Positions 25,056 through 36,844 of a DNA stretch of 64,000 bases are shown one piece after another; position 1 is the stretch's first letter; every line of letters begins with the position of its first letter. The translations under genes were made by a program, and so were the position numbers. The notes beneath the pieces are model-generated. The model did no database searches. It was given only the letters and a program-made list of their open reading frames with translations, and had not been told where the DNA came from. The stretch is from Chrysemys picta bellii. Taxonomy: Eukaryota > Chordata > Testudines > Emydidae. The stretch is taken from assembly GCF_011386835.1 (NCBI RefSeq), contig NC_088801.1:19454824-19518823 (forward strand), given 5' to 3'.

Positions 25056-25489
25056 TTCAGTGCATAAAGACCCTGTACACAACAGGCTTTTCATTCCATG
25101 GAAAACTCCATTCTCGCTGCTCTTAAATCCCCAGCATAGCATGGAGCAGCAAGGCATGAACCCTTACCCCTACCACTGCACACTGAGGAAAACAAGGAGA
25201 ACCATGATAGCACTTACACTGACCTGTGATGACTACAGGACCCGTCAGCAAGCATAGTGAGCTATTTTTTAGCATGAATGAAACGTAATATGTTTTTAAT
25301 ATATAAACATGTATGTTGTACTTGTTCTTTTTATAAATATGGGTCACCCTGCAACAATGTTGCTATACTGTTTTTAATTTGTCAGTTTGCACTTTAACTT
25401 GTTTCCTGTTTTGTTTGCACACAATAAGGTTTTATTTTTTTGAAACTCCGCCTATAAGTAGAGTTGTAGAGTTGCACAATGAATTCCAG

Positions 25490-25655
25490 CAACAATCTGA
25501 CATTTTTATTTTATGTTTTCATCATCCATTCATCATCCTCTGACATCACAACTTCATCACTGGTTGTAGTAATAGTCATTGAAGGTCCTCAGATACAGGT
25601 GAATTGTGCATCCTGTATTGATGGTTGCTAATGACAACTGCCCTGAACTGAGCAG
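25490..25655 (-). pseudogene. possible N-terminal remnant of Harbinger transposase
   Basis: Reading the minus strand from ATG at about 25655 gives MDPAQFRAVV and, after a frameshift, an acidic SDEVVMSEDDEW stretch. This is the style of Harbinger transposase N-termini in turtles. The nuclease domain, which would lie further left, is missing. Weak evidence, based on remembered family appearance. Confidence 0.3.
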
Positions 25656-26155
25656 GATCCATGCTTCTGCCAGAGAGAAGGTAGAGACTGAAAAGTGGTG
25701 TTCAGGACCATGGTAATTTTTAATATAATGTGAAAATTATGGGATGGAATAAGCATTATAGGATGGAGAAAGTGGGATTCTGGGAACTTAACCCCTAGTT
25801 CCCAGAAATCCCTGGATGAATTGCTGGTGTCTCATAAACTTCTTCTGAAGTTCTTGAAGGGGATCATTCTAGTACCATGCATTATAGTAGACTACCTCGA
25901 GTTCGCCTGACCATTGCCTCTTCTGCAGCAGAAACAGAAGTGTGTTTATATAAATTAATCCTTAATCCCCCCTTATGAGGCCTCACAGTAGTGTTTTCTG
26001 TAGTTGGAGTCCCCCCTGCAATGCATGATCAGGGGAGTATTGGGATCTAAGTTATTTCTACATTATCCTTTACACAATGGTAGCTCTAAGTGATATTGAG
26101 TGAAAACTGAAGGAAAACATTACATTTTCCCAGACTTCTCTTTTAATGAGCTGGC

Positions 26156-26905
26156 TGTAAAGTAGACCAGGTCAAAAACCCACAAATATGGGCACTATCT
26201 TCATCAAAATTTCAAAACTTCTGAGCAGCTCTACCATGAAGGGATTACGATGGGGCCATATTGTGCCATCAGTTTTCAGGCAGAACTCCTGTAACAGGGC
26301 AGCCACTTCCTGAACACTCCCCTTGTGGCCTGAGATGGTTTTGCCCTGCATCTGCTTCTCCTCTTCCCAGCCCCTTAAGAACTCCACACAGTCTTTCTCA
26401 CGGAGAATGGTACTCCCACCCAGGGCTGGTTTAATAACTCCAACATTTGAAAACAATCGTCAGCATCCCAAAATAAAAGTCCACCAGACTCAGCTCTGGC
26501 TCCTTCACTGCACGTGGAGCACTAATTCTGTCCCAGTCTGCTATTTTCGAAACTGCCACTCCCAGCCCTTTCTAGTTACAGCTCAGCCTTCTGGCTCAGC
26601 CTTCCTCCTTCTGTCAGCCACTCCTTGTTCTGAGGGAGAAGGCAGCATATTTACTGCCCTCCTTTGAAGAAGTCTTCAGTTGCCTGGGAGGGAGAGGAGC
26701 CCAACCCCACCCTACTGCATTCGGCTCCTGGTCTCAGGCCCTTAAAGGGACAGTGACCTCGGTTTTTCCCATCCAACTACTAATTTCCCAGAACCTCTTC
26801 TTCTCTTCTGACTTTGGCCATTTCCTGAGCCTTTATCCCAGTGTTCCCAGAACAGTGTCTTCTGGCCTCCTCTAGGCTTAAAGGGCCGGTATACCCCATT
26901 ACAAT
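26156..26905 (-). repeat. possible LTR-retrotransposon fragment
   Basis: Reading the minus strand, sequence starts TGTAATGGGGTATACC and runs through a GC-richer region unlike its neighbours; the plus-strand left limit TGTAA pairs with TTACA. No matching target duplication was found. A 94-codon minus-strand frame (26172-26456) has no recognised domain. The assignment is tentative. Confidence 0.3.
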
Positions 26906-29687
26906 TCCCCACTAAGTCTTCTTCAATATTGGCATGCACTGACTCTATATAAGGTCTTTCTATATATAAGCAGCAAGAAGAGACTAGTCATGCTAGGATA
27001 ATAGACAGAAAACAGCATGTATATAAGACAAGAGGGAGATTGGTAAGCACCTAGGATGGGTATGGGAAAGGACTTTCTGGACTGTATCTTGCACCTATTG
27101 AAATCAATGGGAGTTTTGAAACTGACTTCTATGGGAGCTGTTTCAGACTTTCTTATAGATCCCGGGCTCTATACAGACACAGACATCCATGACAGTGGAT
27201 TCAGTTACAGGACTGAGCCTTAATTTAAGTCAAGACACACAAAAGTGTGGGTAAGAACAACAAAAAGAGACAAACTGCGTTCATCTGCCACATTTTTGAA
27301 GCCGAACTCCAATTTTAAATAAAGATTTTATTTATTCATGGATTGAATCCTGTATTTTAAAAAACTGAAGATTTAGACAAAGTGCTAAACATAGAGTGAA
27401 CTGAGAAACATTAGCCCTTTGAGAAGATTATAGACAATTTAAAAATGTATTGTTCTGTGTTTTTCTTTTTCTGTCCGTATGAGATACATCTGTAATTATT
27501 TAAAACTAGGTATTGCCTGTGTTAAAAGGAGTCAAACAAGCAAAAAAGATAAGAGCAGCCAGTTCAATTTATAGCTTTAGGCAGTTGGCAAATGGTTATA
27601 CAAAACTTTTGTAGCAGAACATACATATGGGGAGAAGGCTCTTTAGAAATTGACTCATCCCTGTATTGCTGAGTCACTTTTTCCACTTGTTGAAACACTG
27701 AACAAAATTCCTCCCATATTGTACAGCTTTAATGAATCTTTCCAATACTCCTTAGTTCTGATACTCGTTTATCAAAGTTTTACTGAAGTGTGGGAATTGG
27801 ACTGTAAGTATTGATTTGTTCGATTCTTTTCTGTAAACTGTGATGTGTATTTTCCCACCCAGTTGTGTGAAAGTGCAATTGTCACGTGCACCCTCAAATG
27901 TCTGTCATATTGACCCAGTGGTTGTCAAGCCCACAGCCAGAACAAATGAGAAATGTGAAAGATGAGTCAAAGAAGCTTTCCATGCTTGGCCAACAACAAC
28001 TAAACATAAAACCAGGCCCATCTCTTCTCACATCACCAGGATGGAGGAAAAATCACACATCATCAGTGACAGGGCTTGATCCTGCTCTTCTGAAGTCAGT
28101 GGAAAGTCTGCTATTGGGTTCAAATGGAGCAGGATCTAAGTGAACAAGGAAGAAAAAAGTACCTATACATGCATCCAGGAATGACAATAATAATCGTTCC
28201 CAACAGGGAGGTGGGTGAGGAAGGCTCTGTCTCTCTATAGGCCAGCCAGCAGACCTGGCCAGAAAGTAAGCTGTTCCCCTAACAGGGTGAAGTAACTTAC
28301 ACCGTCCGCAAGGCTAGGAGGGGAGTGTGATCTCTGAGTACAATTCCTTTTCCAGATCTCCTTCTGGGACTGTGCAGCTATGTACTTTCCCTTGATCAGG
28401 GCTGAGCCTAAGGGCTCAGCCTAGCCCAGACTGACTGGTTGTTTCCGTTTGTTAATGGGAACTTTATATGTACTGTAGAATTTCCATTTTGTAGTAAAAA
28501 GCTTGATGTTCAAAGGAGACCAGTAAAGAATTCATGCAGTGGGGGGAAAACGTTTCTTGCTTCACTCTTTAAATCACTAGTTGACTGTTGAAGTAGATGA
28601 AAGATGAGATTATTTTCTCTCTACAGTACCTGGTACAAACCAAAATGATTCCTTAAGCTGAAATCCTGGTTCCATCTAACTCAATGGCTCAACTCCCATT
28701 GTTTTCAATGGAGCAAGAATTTCACCCTTAAAGTTTTGCTATGCAGTTAACACTGTGGTTTTATGGTATATTTAGTATTACATCAAAGGCAACTAGATCC
28801 TGAAAAGGGGTCCGGGGGGGGGGGGGGTGTCCTTTTTGTTTATGAATCTAAATAGTCACCAAATCAGTCAGCCTTCTCTATCTTGAAAACTCACTGAGCT
28901 GCAGCATTAGCAGAGAGATCTCTAGTCATGCATAGGTAAAGGGGATAATTTCTTGGCTATCAATAAATAAATATCTTATGGTTTTCACTTTAATGCTATA
29001 TGCAATTTAACTCTCAGGAAAATAGTTCTACAACTGTTGTTCATTTATTTCATAGTAGTCTGCATTAATTCAGACTTTGCAAGGTTTCCTGATACATTAT
29101 TTATTGTGGTATTAAGAAATGTGTTTGTGGTACTGCATATGGTTGACCAAGCATAATTTTGTAAATCAAGAGTAAATGTGACCCTGTTTTCCCAAGCTGT
29201 TAAAATAAATGAATGAATTGAAATAAATCTGATTAAAAATAACTCATTTTCCATAGAAAACAGTGGAAAATCCCCATAATCTCTTACTTTCACTACTCTT
29301 CACTATAGCCTTCTACTTTTTTGTAATAGTTCTGAGAGGATCTTCATCTATTCATCTTCTTTTCCTGAGAGAGAAATTAATTTTGGGCAGGATCCTGAAT
29401 ATCTAGCCCAGGTAGTTTTTTCTGGGTAAGGCATGCTGGCGCAGCATCAGTTTCATAGTATCCCTTGGGTTCAGTGAACAATTATATATAAAGGGAGAAA
29501 CAAGTGAACTCACATTTTCCGATAGTTTACAGAGCTTACAGATCAAATCATGTGAGACTGCAGTGCAAATAAAGGAGAAACAAATAGTATACAAAGCCTG
29601 GAAATGAATAAATCCTCTGGATGAACATCTTGAGCCAAGTATTGAGATTAAAGTCAACTGTCTACTATACAACTGTATAATTGTTTC
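26906..29687. other. intronic sequence, mostly unassigned
   Basis: Contains small foldback repeats: about 28072-28138 ('cttgatcctgctctt' ... 'gagcaggatctaa') and about 28662-28738 ('tgaaatcctggttcc' ... 'gcaagaatttcaccc'). A 14-bp G run lies at 28814-28827. Nothing else is recognised. Confidence 0.5.
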
Positions 29688-30755
29688 TGTGATGGATTTG
29701 GAGCTGCTCTGTAATAATTCATGAATTCTGTATCCTGACCTGGTTATTGGGATGTTTAGTCCATGAATATATTGGTTTAGTTTAATAAGGGGCTGTTGGG
29801 GGCAAAAACAAACAGTAAAGGGAAGACTGGTTCAAGATAAGCCACTTCTCAGCAAACAATTTGAAAGTTGAGAGCCAGTGTCAGGACTGGAAAAGGCCCA
29901 GGAATGCAGAAGAACAAAAGAATTCTGGTGGGAATACTCTTTCAGGAGAGGGGGGTGGTTGTTCAAGGGAGCCAGTTTGACATGATGCCCCTTGGGGCGG
30001 GAGGGGGGGAAGGTCTGAAAAAGTTAGGCATTCCTTAACATGAAGGTTTGGTAAGCCTTTAGGTAAAGTAGACATGCATATGGACTGTTTGTTTGAAAAT
30101 GCTTTGTTACTACTGTTAAAATAAACATTACTTTGGTTTTAAGGAGGCTGCCTGCTCCCTGTATGCCACTAGCCAGACTCCCAAAGGGAAGGTGCCAGAA
30201 CCCAGTTGGACATGCTGGTTAAGCACAATTGATACACAGGCCTAATCCAGCAGTTTTCAAACCTTTTGAGCTGAGCCCCTGCTTTGAGTTAAAATTTTTG
30301 GTTGTGCTCTCTTCCCCCCCCCCCCCCAGACAAAAATAGACACAATGCCTGCCCTTCCCCCTCTCAGGTTTTCAGGGTCGGGTAAGGCACATATGACTGT
30401 CTCTGGGGGCCAAGCCAGTGTTGGGCACGGAGGCTGCATGAGAGCAGAAATTGGCACAGTTGTGGTGGATGTTGACGCTGACCCATAGGCTGGGTGGCTG
30501 GTGGAGGTGAGTCAGGGGGTGGAGGTGGCACTCTCTCCTTGAGCACTGTCACGTGGAGCTGGCCTGAGCAGCCTGGCATTGCTGCTTGCCCCCCACAAAC
30601 GTTCTAGGCGGGCGCGCCCCACAGTTTGAAAACCTCTGGATTAATCCAAAAGTGGGGATTTGAGAAATTTCACCCTGAGATTGGTAAAGGCATCCTGGGG
30701 TGCACTCAGAGACCAGAGAGGGAACAGAGATGCAGCTAGTCCAGTAACAGTGACA
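29688..30755 (+). mobile_element. solo LTR interrupted by a hAT element
   Basis: Starts TGTGATGG and ends CAGTGACA, the TG...CA form of LTRs. It is flanked by GTTTC (29683-29687) and GCTTC (30756-30760), a 5-bp target duplication with one change. 'aataaacattactttgg' near 30120 supplies a polyadenylation signal. A hAT element at 30248-30638 splits it; without that the LTR is about 0.67 kb. No internal retroviral coding sequence is adjacent. Confidence 0.55.
30248..30638. mobile_element. hAT-like miniature element inside the LTR
   Basis: Left end CAGCAGTTTTCAAACC and right end, reversed, CAGAGGTTTTCAAACTG are terminal inverted repeats. The flanking octamers GCCTAATC (30240-30247) and GATTAATC (30639-30646) match at six of eight positions. 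It contains a 14-bp C run at about 30314-30327 and a GC-rich right half. Confidence 0.7.
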
Positions 30756-33114
30756 GCTTCCTATATATTTTTTTGATTATCCCTTTTCAAATTTAAGTAT
30801 TCTAAATACTCTAGACTAAGGTACTTATTTCATAAGATAATATCTGCAAATTAACCTTGGATCTCTGTGCAAGTTCAGAAAGAAAGGGATAAGGAATTTT
30901 ATCAGAAGTTACCAGACTTATTGGGTTTAATGTAAAAGCCATGGCAAGTAATACATTTAAACTGCATTTAAGTAGAGAAGAGTCTAGTATCAAAGTCTGA
31001 AAGCAATAAACATTAATTTCTTCTGAAAGTGTTTATTTTTTCTCTTACTGCTTTTTATGTTCTTTTCACACAATGTCATTTAATGAGGTTATGTTCTGTT
31101 TAAAGTAAGGGGGAACTAAGTAAAATGTTTTATTTCAGTAGATAAAATTTAGCTATTTGAACGTGAGCCTGCCCTATGTCTTTTGAACTAGTTCTCCACT
31201 TTTCACTTACATTATTTGGGGAAGCTGCTGGACTAATATATTTGAAAAATAGTCATCCGTGCACAGAGTTTCATTTGAGATTCATATCTTCATTTTCTGT
31301 CATGTTGATTGAAAAACATTAAATATTCCTCTTCAATTATGTCTTCACCTACAGCATTGCCAGTCATGTGTTCTGAAGGTTAAGACGTTTATTGGCAGAT
31401 TAAGGTTTTGACTTTCTGTCTAGACTCACCTATTCATTTTTATGGGCTGAAATAGGCATGACTACAGAGAAGCATAATTTTTTAAAGATGATATTCCATT
31501 GGGATTATATTTCAGTGCTGCAATTTGATTAGAAATGGATCAGCTGTTTTCCACTCCCCCCGAGGACTATTGCTCACTTCATTACCGATGAATTAGAGCC
31601 TGCACTGCGATCAATATTCATGATGTCACTCTAGTTACGTACATTTGTCTTAATTGACCTATGGTGGAGTTTTTAATGCAAACGTACTTGATGCCCAACT
31701 GTACAACCTGATTTTTTTTTTTTTTAGTAATGTCTTAGTGCAATTAATGTGTGCTCTCAATATACATCAGTGGATCTGGTAAAAGAAGCCAGGTTATTCC
31801 TTTAGATATCATGCCACAAGTACTGTCCTTCTTTCCAGACAGCTTTAGTTTTAACTTTACCTCCAGCTTCATTGGAGGGTGGCAGTCACTCCTCTTCTAC
31901 CGTTTCTCGCCATAAAGTATATAAAGAAAAGATTTAAATTATCTTCAGTTGTGATCTACAGAGCTCTACCGCACATCTGGTTTGTTCAATTATTTAGACA
32001 TGTAAAGGCGAAGAGTCACCCACTCTAGGTTCTACGGCTCCTTGGCATCTCTGACAGCACAAATCTAAAGGTTAAGACAAAGCCAGCGGAAAATGCCCAT
32101 CATGTTTTGTGCCTCTCTAGACTCCTGTCTCTCAGTAGGTTCAGAATGGCTACCAGCCAAGCCATGTAACTTTCAAATATAGCTGATAAGTCCAGAAAAA
32201 TTCAAAGTGCCCCTCATTTGCATCCCAGCCACTCCCACAGTGGTGACTACAATGTACATGGACTCCAGCCCCCCAGGACATAAAAGGGACAGGGTGCAGT
32301 TATGCCTTCTGCAGATGCAAAAGAGAGATGGGAAGGCTCTCATTGATTCTATGCCAAGACAGAAAGCATGGTGCAAAAACCTAGACCAGAGGGTCTAAGG
32401 AGTCATCCTCTCCTCCATGCCCTGCATGCAGGGGCTTGTCACTACTGAAGTTTGTGTTTTTATAGTGTGCCTAAACACACAGTCTGATCCAAAACTAACA
32501 GTGAAGGTTGGAGAAAGGACCAGGGAGAGATTAGGAAAAACAGCCAAGTGGGAAAATTAAAAACTCTGGGGAAGGCATGTTTAGGATGCTAGTTTTGAGC
32601 TAATTGACTACGTGCACATTCAGCATTAATTTCAGTGATATTGAAACAAAAATACTAGACACGTTTATGATGCCTGTGTTCATTGTAATAAGGAAGACAC
32701 TCAACATATCTCACTATTGATTAAACACTAAGTTTAGTCATGGTTCTGTGTGAGAGACTAGTATACATAGAGGAGAAACTGTCTGCAGGAAGAGCCCTTT
32801 AACTAGGTGTAACAGAATCACAGTTACCTGCATTAGATGTGCAGGTTGTTGAAAAGCATTTGTACCATAGAGTAGTATGAATGTATGGCAAATAAGGATC
32901 CAACGTTTACATTGTCACTTTGGAAGTATTTGCATACATCAAAGGTCAGAATGGGACCAGATAGACTGGAACTAATCAGAAACAGTTTTATCCTGTTTAC
33001 AGTTTGGTTTCAAGAAGAGAACTTTCAGCTTTCTGTCCCAGAAAGTCCAGTGATTGGTAAACAAATCCATGGACAGTCGGGAAGTGTGTGGAGACACTGA
33101 TGTGACCCTACATT
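30756..33114. other. intronic sequence, mostly unassigned
   Basis: No clear repeat or exon. The high-complexity stretch around 31530-31690 looks unlike the repeats and is discussed in the findings. A run of 13 T follows at about 31713-31725. Confidence 0.5.
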
Positions 33115-33350
33115 ATTATTCTATATTTGTTATAGCAGTGCCTCAAGGCCCCAACCAAGGTTAGGTCATTCCCCATTGTGCTAGGATCTGTACATATAAG
33201 TATGAGACAGTCCTTGCCCTGAAGACATTACAATCAAAATAGATGAAGGGGAAACCACTTGTCCAGGGTAACACAGCAGGTCAGTAGCAGAGCCAGGAAT
33301 AGAACCCAGGTTTCTTGAGTCCCAGTCCAGTGCCCATGTGGCCTCCCCGA
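33115..33350 (-). repeat. MIR/L2-like repeat
   Basis: On the plus strand 'attgtgctaggatctgtaca', 'cagtccttgccctgaag', 'cttgtccagggtaacacagc' and 'cagagccaggaatagaac' appear in order. The last two are the reverse complement of the MIR core. This composite is abundant in turtles. Confidence 0.6.
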
Positions 33351-34309
33351 AGCTCCTGTGACCATTGTGTGGCCCTGATGGGCTGTTTTCCTGGCAAGTT
33401 TTGCCTATGAACCTGCCAATGACAGCTGGAGGCCAAAGCCAGTCTAGCATAATTAGTGAGTACTCCACTTGTACTCCATTGAGGCATACAAGATATATAC
33501 AAAGAAGCCAACCCTATTGGTGCAGTAGAGATAAAGCAGGATTACTATGGGCGGGGGCGGGGGTGTGTGAATTTAGTGGTCTTAGGGGGACCTCTAAAAT
33601 CCAAACACCATCTTTAGTAGAAATCTGTGGTTATTTTAGGCCAGTATTAACCCACATTGTGCATTTGGTTCAAATACAGACTTGGAATAAGTGTAAGCAG
33701 CTCCCACAAAACATAGTAGAAAGTGCACTCACCTATTCCACAGTTGAATTTTGCCCTTTGTGTCCATTTCATTTCACTTGGAGGAGAATTTCATTTCCTG
33801 TTAGAGGCAATAAATTTTTTGACTGCTCAGATAAGTGACTACAGAGGTTCATCACCGGGATTTGAGGAAATAAGCCTAGTAGGAAGATGGATGATGACGG
33901 GGGGAGTGAAAGTTGTTATCCAGCCATTTGTCATGGTCTGGAACATTGAGATATATGGGCAAGACCGCTAGAGGTAAGTAAAAGCCCCTTTTTCCAGCAG
34001 TCTGTTGATATGAATAATTTATCTTGTGCAGTCAGACAGGGATCATATGCTTTCTGAAAACGCATTTTGTTTGCATCTGTATGTATATAGTAAGTAAGCA
34101 ATAACACAGGGCAGAGTGTCAGGTATTGCTGGGACCTGCATATACTATACATCATCTGATTGTAACCCCATGATCACAGAATGTACGGTAGACCGCCCTA
34201 GCACTCATGTTGCTTCCTATACATACACCCTAGTCCACAAAACACAGCTGTTAAGACCATCTTTCTTGCCTGTTGCTCTGACCACATAGTGACTACAATC
34301 TTGTAATGG
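33351..34309. other. intronic sequence, nothing recognised
   Basis: The 157-codon frame at 33365-33838 overlaps minus-strand frames and a repeat edge and shows no domain, so it is not called. Confidence 0.5.
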
Positions 34310-34450
34310 GTTTCAGAGTGGTAGCTGTGTTAGTCTGTATCAGCAAAACAATGAGGATTTCTTGTGGCACCTTAGAGACTAACAAATTTATTTATGCCCA
34401 AATAAATTTGTTAGTCTCTAAGGTGCCACAAGGCCTCCTCTTTGTTTTAA
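34310..34450. repeat. head-to-head pair of interspersed repeat tails (perfect hairpin)
   Basis: Two copies of the same reptile repeat tail lie in opposite orientation. Their junction is a perfect inverted repeat: arms 34361-34392 and 34401-34432 (32 bp each) with the 8-bp spacer TATGCCCA. The left copy extends to 'tttcagagtggtagctg' and the right to 'cctcctctttgtttt'. The same tail in single form is at 38038-38163. Confidence 0.85.
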
Positions 34451-34751
34451 TCTGGCAATGGGTTGTTTGCTCCAGAGTCTCTTTCCTCCGAAAAGCTAGT
34501 CTGTGGTTCCCTGATTCATCATAGTCTTACTCTAGTTCTTCCCATATCTCAAGGTTTATACAACATGCCACAGCACTGGGTACAATCTCAGTTTGTATGA
34601 AATGAAATTCAACATTCATGGATGTAGGAGTGCTCATTATAGTATTCTGACTAATTTAATGTCTCTTGTCAGCTTCAGATAAGGTATATTGCTGGTGAGA
34701 TACCTTACAAGCGTCTTCCTACTGAAGTGCATTTGAACTGAGTATTTGAGT

Positions 34752-34781
34752 CAGGGCCAGTTCTAGCATTTTTGCTGCCCC

Positions 34782-34813
<32 letters not shown>

Positions 34814-34994
34814 CTGTGATGGCAAGCTGCAGCAGCTCTACCACCGCTTCATTCTACGGTGGCAATTTGGCGGCAGGTCCTTCGCTCCGAGAGGGAGTGA
34901 CGGCCCTGCCGCCGAATGGCTGAACGTGATGCCCCCCTCTTCATTGGCCGCCCCAGGCACCTGCTTGCTATGCTGGTGCCTGGAGCTGACCCTG
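34752..34994. mobile_element. hAT-like miniature element with 8-bp target duplication
   Basis: Left CAGGGCCAGTTCTAGC, right end reversed CAGGGTCAGCTCCAG. The flanks ATTTGAGT (34744-34751) and ATTTGAGG (34995-35002) match at seven of eight. A (GA)n microsatellite at about 34785-34813 and the GC-rich 'ggcggcaggtcc' and 'ctgccgccgaatgg' segments lie inside. Confidence 0.8.
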
Positions 34995-35002
34995 ATTTGA
35001 GG

Positions 35003-35368
35003 GTAGGTTAAGTCTTTGCTGATCAAGGATTTACCCTGGCTTCACAGAAGGCTTTTCCATTACGATTTCAGTTTAGCGAGTACATATTTCACTCAAAATC
35101 AGCAGAGAATTCTCTTCAACTTCCATATTTGGCTGAAAATACTCTCTTGTAGCCACTTAACAATGATAAGAATACACAGGCCCAGACCTTGGCTGTTTTG
35201 TACAACGCCAGTAGAAGCTTTTGGAACTACAGCTGATGTGACTGGCTCCAGGAGAGTCACCCTAATGTAGGGCATGGCTGGGGCTTCACTACACCCCTCC
35301 AAAAGTGCGTGTAAAGGTGACTTTTGCCCGCCCTATTTGGGTATGCTGTGACACATGCTGTTCAGCAG
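35003..35368. other. intronic sequence, nothing recognised
   Basis: About 360 bp between two hAT elements with no clear feature. Confidence 0.5.
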
Positions 35369-35491
35369 TAGGGTGACCAGACAGCAAGTGTGAAAAATCG
35401 GGATGGGGGTGGGAGGTAATAGGAGCCTATATAAGGAAAAGACCCCAAAATCGGGACTGTCCCTATAAAATCGGGACATCTGGTCACCCTA
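35369..35491. mobile_element. short hAT-like MITE with perfect 8-bp target duplication
   Basis: A 123-bp element with ends TAGGGTGACCAGA and TCTGGTCACCCTA, perfectly inverted over 13 bp. It is flanked by the exact repeat TTCAGCAG at 35361-35368 and 35492-35499. The interior carries 'aaaatcgggactgtccc'. Confidence 0.85.
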
Positions 35492-35779
35492 TTCAGCAGC
35501 CTAGCTTTTATCAGCTTAGAGGATATGCCAGCTCACTCCTGCCTGTGACAACTCATTCACTGAGAAGATTCTCCAGAGCTGCCTTACGTGGGAATTGCAG
35601 CCACGCTATACCTGCATAACTGGCTTGGTATGCAACACTTACACTTTCTCATTTACTCCGAACAGTTCTAATACTATGCAGCACAGAAGCATTACCAGTA
35701 ACCACTGAATAATACAACACTTAGTGTATTTGATCTTATATCCCTCTAGTGGCTGGCCTGAGGCACTACAACCGTACAG

Positions 35780-35875
35780 TTTACTGACAGACAGAGGAGT
35801 TCATCTTTAGATCAAGTGTAGAGACCAGTGTCTGTTGCTGAAGGTTCCAGGTTCAGTCCCCACAGATGGCCTTTG
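35780..35875 (+). repeat. tRNA-derived SINE fragment (diverged)
   Basis: An A-box-like TAGATCAAGTGTA at 35808-35820 and a B-box-like GGTTCAGTCCC at 35850-35860 are about 30 bp apart. The arrangement parallels the clearer SINE at 42870-43040. Confidence 0.4.
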
Positions 35876-35982
35876 TGTTTATATGTGAGTGTACATTTAT
35901 TTTATAACAAAGGAATTCCATTGATGGCAATTGTCTGCGTTTGTATCTTACTAATACATTACAATGACACTGGCATATCAGC

Positions 35983-36187
35983 CAGGGGCGGCTCTAACTT
36001 TTTTGCCACCCCAAGCACGGCAGGCAGGCAGCTTTCGGCGGCATGCCTGCGGGAGGTCCGCTGGTCCCGCGGCTTCGGCGTACCTGCCGCCGAATTGCCG
36101 CCGAATCCGCAGGGACTGGCAGGGTGCCCCCCATGGCTTGCTGCCCCAGGCACACGCTTGGAGCGCTGGTGCCTGGAGCCGCCGCTG
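35983..36187. mobile_element. hAT-like miniature element with perfect 8-bp target duplication
   Basis: A 205-bp GC-rich element with left end CAGGGGCGGCTCTA and right end GGAGCCGCCGCTG, flanked by exact ATATCAGC at 35975-35982 and 36188-36195. Open frames inside it on both strands come from its GC-rich, stop-poor composition. Confidence 0.88.
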
Positions 36188-36451
36188 ATATCAGCCTGTC
36201 TCTGGGGAGGAGGTCTCCAGGAATCAGGGACCCCTGCAGATGAAAGTTTGGTAACATTGTCTGTCTGAACCAGCTGTGGTTGCATGTTCATTAATCTACC
36301 TAATGAATGCACAGTGTTTGCAGTTGTGTGAGATCATGGTAGAGAGACAAGGTGGACGAGGTAATATCTCTTATTGGACCAACTTCTGTTGGTGAGAGAG
36401 ACGAGCTTTCAAGCTTACACCGAACTTAGTCAGGCATGGGAAATGTACTCA

Positions 36452-36695
36452 GGCTTGTCTACACTTAAAATGCTAAACAGGCACAACTGCGCTTCAGTGT
36501 AGACACTACCTACACCAATGGGAGGGATTCTCCCACTGGCATAGGTACTCAACCTACCCGAGAGGTGGTGGCTACATCAATGGAAGAATTTTTCCATTGA
36601 CATAGTGCTGTCTATACAGGGACTTAGGTTGGCTTAACTATCCTGCTACTGACTGACATAGTTACACTGACCTAATTTCCTAGCGTAGACCAGGC
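36452..36695. mobile_element. MITE (Chompy-like) inserted in a Penelope-like copy
   Basis: Left terminus GGCTTGTCTACACTT, right terminus GCGTAGACCAGGC. CTCA occurs on both sides (36448-36451 and 36696-36699), a 3-4 bp duplication. Removing the element restores a continuous Penelope-like tail. The interior 'gggagggattctcccac' is a typical foldback segment. Confidence 0.8.
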
Positions 36696-36844
36696 CTCAG
36701 AGTCTCACAGCTAAATACCTGGTGGAACAGATTGTTTAGCATACATAATTAAAACATATTTCAAAGGACCATTCAAGGTGAAGTGATCTGTTAACACCTC
36801 TCCAGTCCTAGGGGGAAAAGGAGAGGAGGGGGATTAATGGAGGT

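Larger units (their letters stand above)
23011..25990. mobile_element. decayed Harbinger-type DNA transposon
   Basis: The left end GGGCTTTGCCTACGCTTC resembles Harbinger/Chompy termini. Within follow two exon-like remains of a Myb/SANT-like (trihelix) protein on the plus strand and a possible transposase start on the minus strand, the two-gene layout of PIF/Harbinger elements. The right terminus is not recognisable, so the right boundary is a guess. Most of the transposase body seems to be deleted. Confidence 0.6.

Noticed and set aside
26172..26456. 94-codon minus-strand frame as a retroviral gene
   Set aside because: I could not match it to gag, pol or env signatures; it is noted only within the tentative LTR-like entry.
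33365..33838. 157-codon open frame
   Set aside because: No recognisable domain, antisense frames overlap it, and it starts next to a MIR-like repeat.
35828..36312. Cluster of frames of 66-146 codons
   Set aside because: They come from the 205-bp GC-rich hAT element and its flanks.
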